Positions 5,242 through 5,277 of a stretch of 5,277 bases of DNA are shown here, piece after piece. The translations under genes and the position numbers were made by a program. The stretch is from an uncultured Dorea sp. (GTDB lineage Bacteria; Bacillota; Clostridia; Lachnospirales; Lachnospiraceae), in assembly GCA_910578455.1 (NCBI GenBank), contig CAJTQA010000077.1:1-5277 (forward strand), read 5' to 3'. Below the pieces are notes generated by a model. The model made no database searches and had not been told where the DNA came from. It was given only the letters and a program-made list of their open reading frames with translations. Within the stretch, counting starts at the first letter, position 1; each line of letters begins with the position of its first letter.

Positions 5242-5277
5242 CTATCCAAGAAAATCTTCCTCATCATCCACTTCCAC
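5242..5277 (-). CDS. C-terminal end of a probable DUF2815-type phage protein (partial)
   Basis: Eleven codons read VEVDDEEDFLG and end at TAG (5244-5242). The strongly acidic tail ending in DFL resembles the C-termini of DUF2815 proteins, which usually sit directly upstream of this type of phage polymerase and are thought to act as single-strand DNA-binding or recombination accessory proteins. Acidic C-terminal tails are also typical of SSB proteins, where they recruit partners. With so few residues the identification relies mainly on gene order. The reading frame itself is open to the window edge. Confidence 0.55.
   Translation of the reverse strand: MEVDDEEDFLG

Noticed and set aside
1..5277. 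CRISPR array, insertion sequence, tRNA, toxin-antitoxin or defence genes
   Set aside because: No regularly spaced direct repeats, transposase or terminal inverted repeats, tRNA cloverleaf or defence domains are visible. The VapE-type name is a historical family label and does not indicate a VapBC toxin system.

Overview
The window is a compact DNA-replication module of a tailed phage or prophage. All of its genes lie on the minus strand and read from right to left. Moderately GC-rich coding DNA, strong GGAGG-type ribosome binding sites and the gene order (DUF2815-like, family A DNA polymerase, small protein, VapE-type primase/helicase, VRR-NUC-like) suggest a phage of gut Clostridia, most likely Lachnospiraceae. 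The host is inferred from protein style and gene order; no host gene, tRNA or integration site is present.

In transcription order: (1) 5277-5242 holds the last eleven codons of an upstream gene whose acidic ...DDEEDFLG tail fits a DUF2815-type phage protein. (2) A 66-nt gap carries a GC-rich hairpin and the polymerase ribosome binding site. (3) 5175-3235 encodes a 646-aa family A DNA polymerase with an intact polymerase core and a 3'-5' exonuclease domain. (4) After 12 nt comes a 134-aa basic, helical protein of unknown function (3222-2818). (5) An ATGA overlap joins it to a 793-aa primase/helicase of the VapE (virulence-associated E) type (2821-440). (6) A 201-nt non-coding gap (239-439) is AT-rich and full of GTTCC/GGAAC repeats and palindromes. 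(7) 238-26 encodes a 70-aa winged-helix-like protein. (8) The first 26 codons of a probable VRR-NUC nuclease start at 80, inside gene 7, and run off the left edge.

The proteins form a plausible replisome: a DUF2815-type protein (often treated as a ssDNA-binding or recombination accessory factor), a proofreading polymerase, a primase-helicase and a structure-specific nuclease. Short gaps and overlaps imply one polycistronic, translationally coupled message. The most unexplained part is the repeat-rich gap after the primase-helicase gene. It has the layout of a replication origin or an operator region, although neither role is shown. I see no defence system, CRISPR array, insertion sequence or RNA gene. 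The long open frames on the plus strand are antisense shadows of the two large genes.
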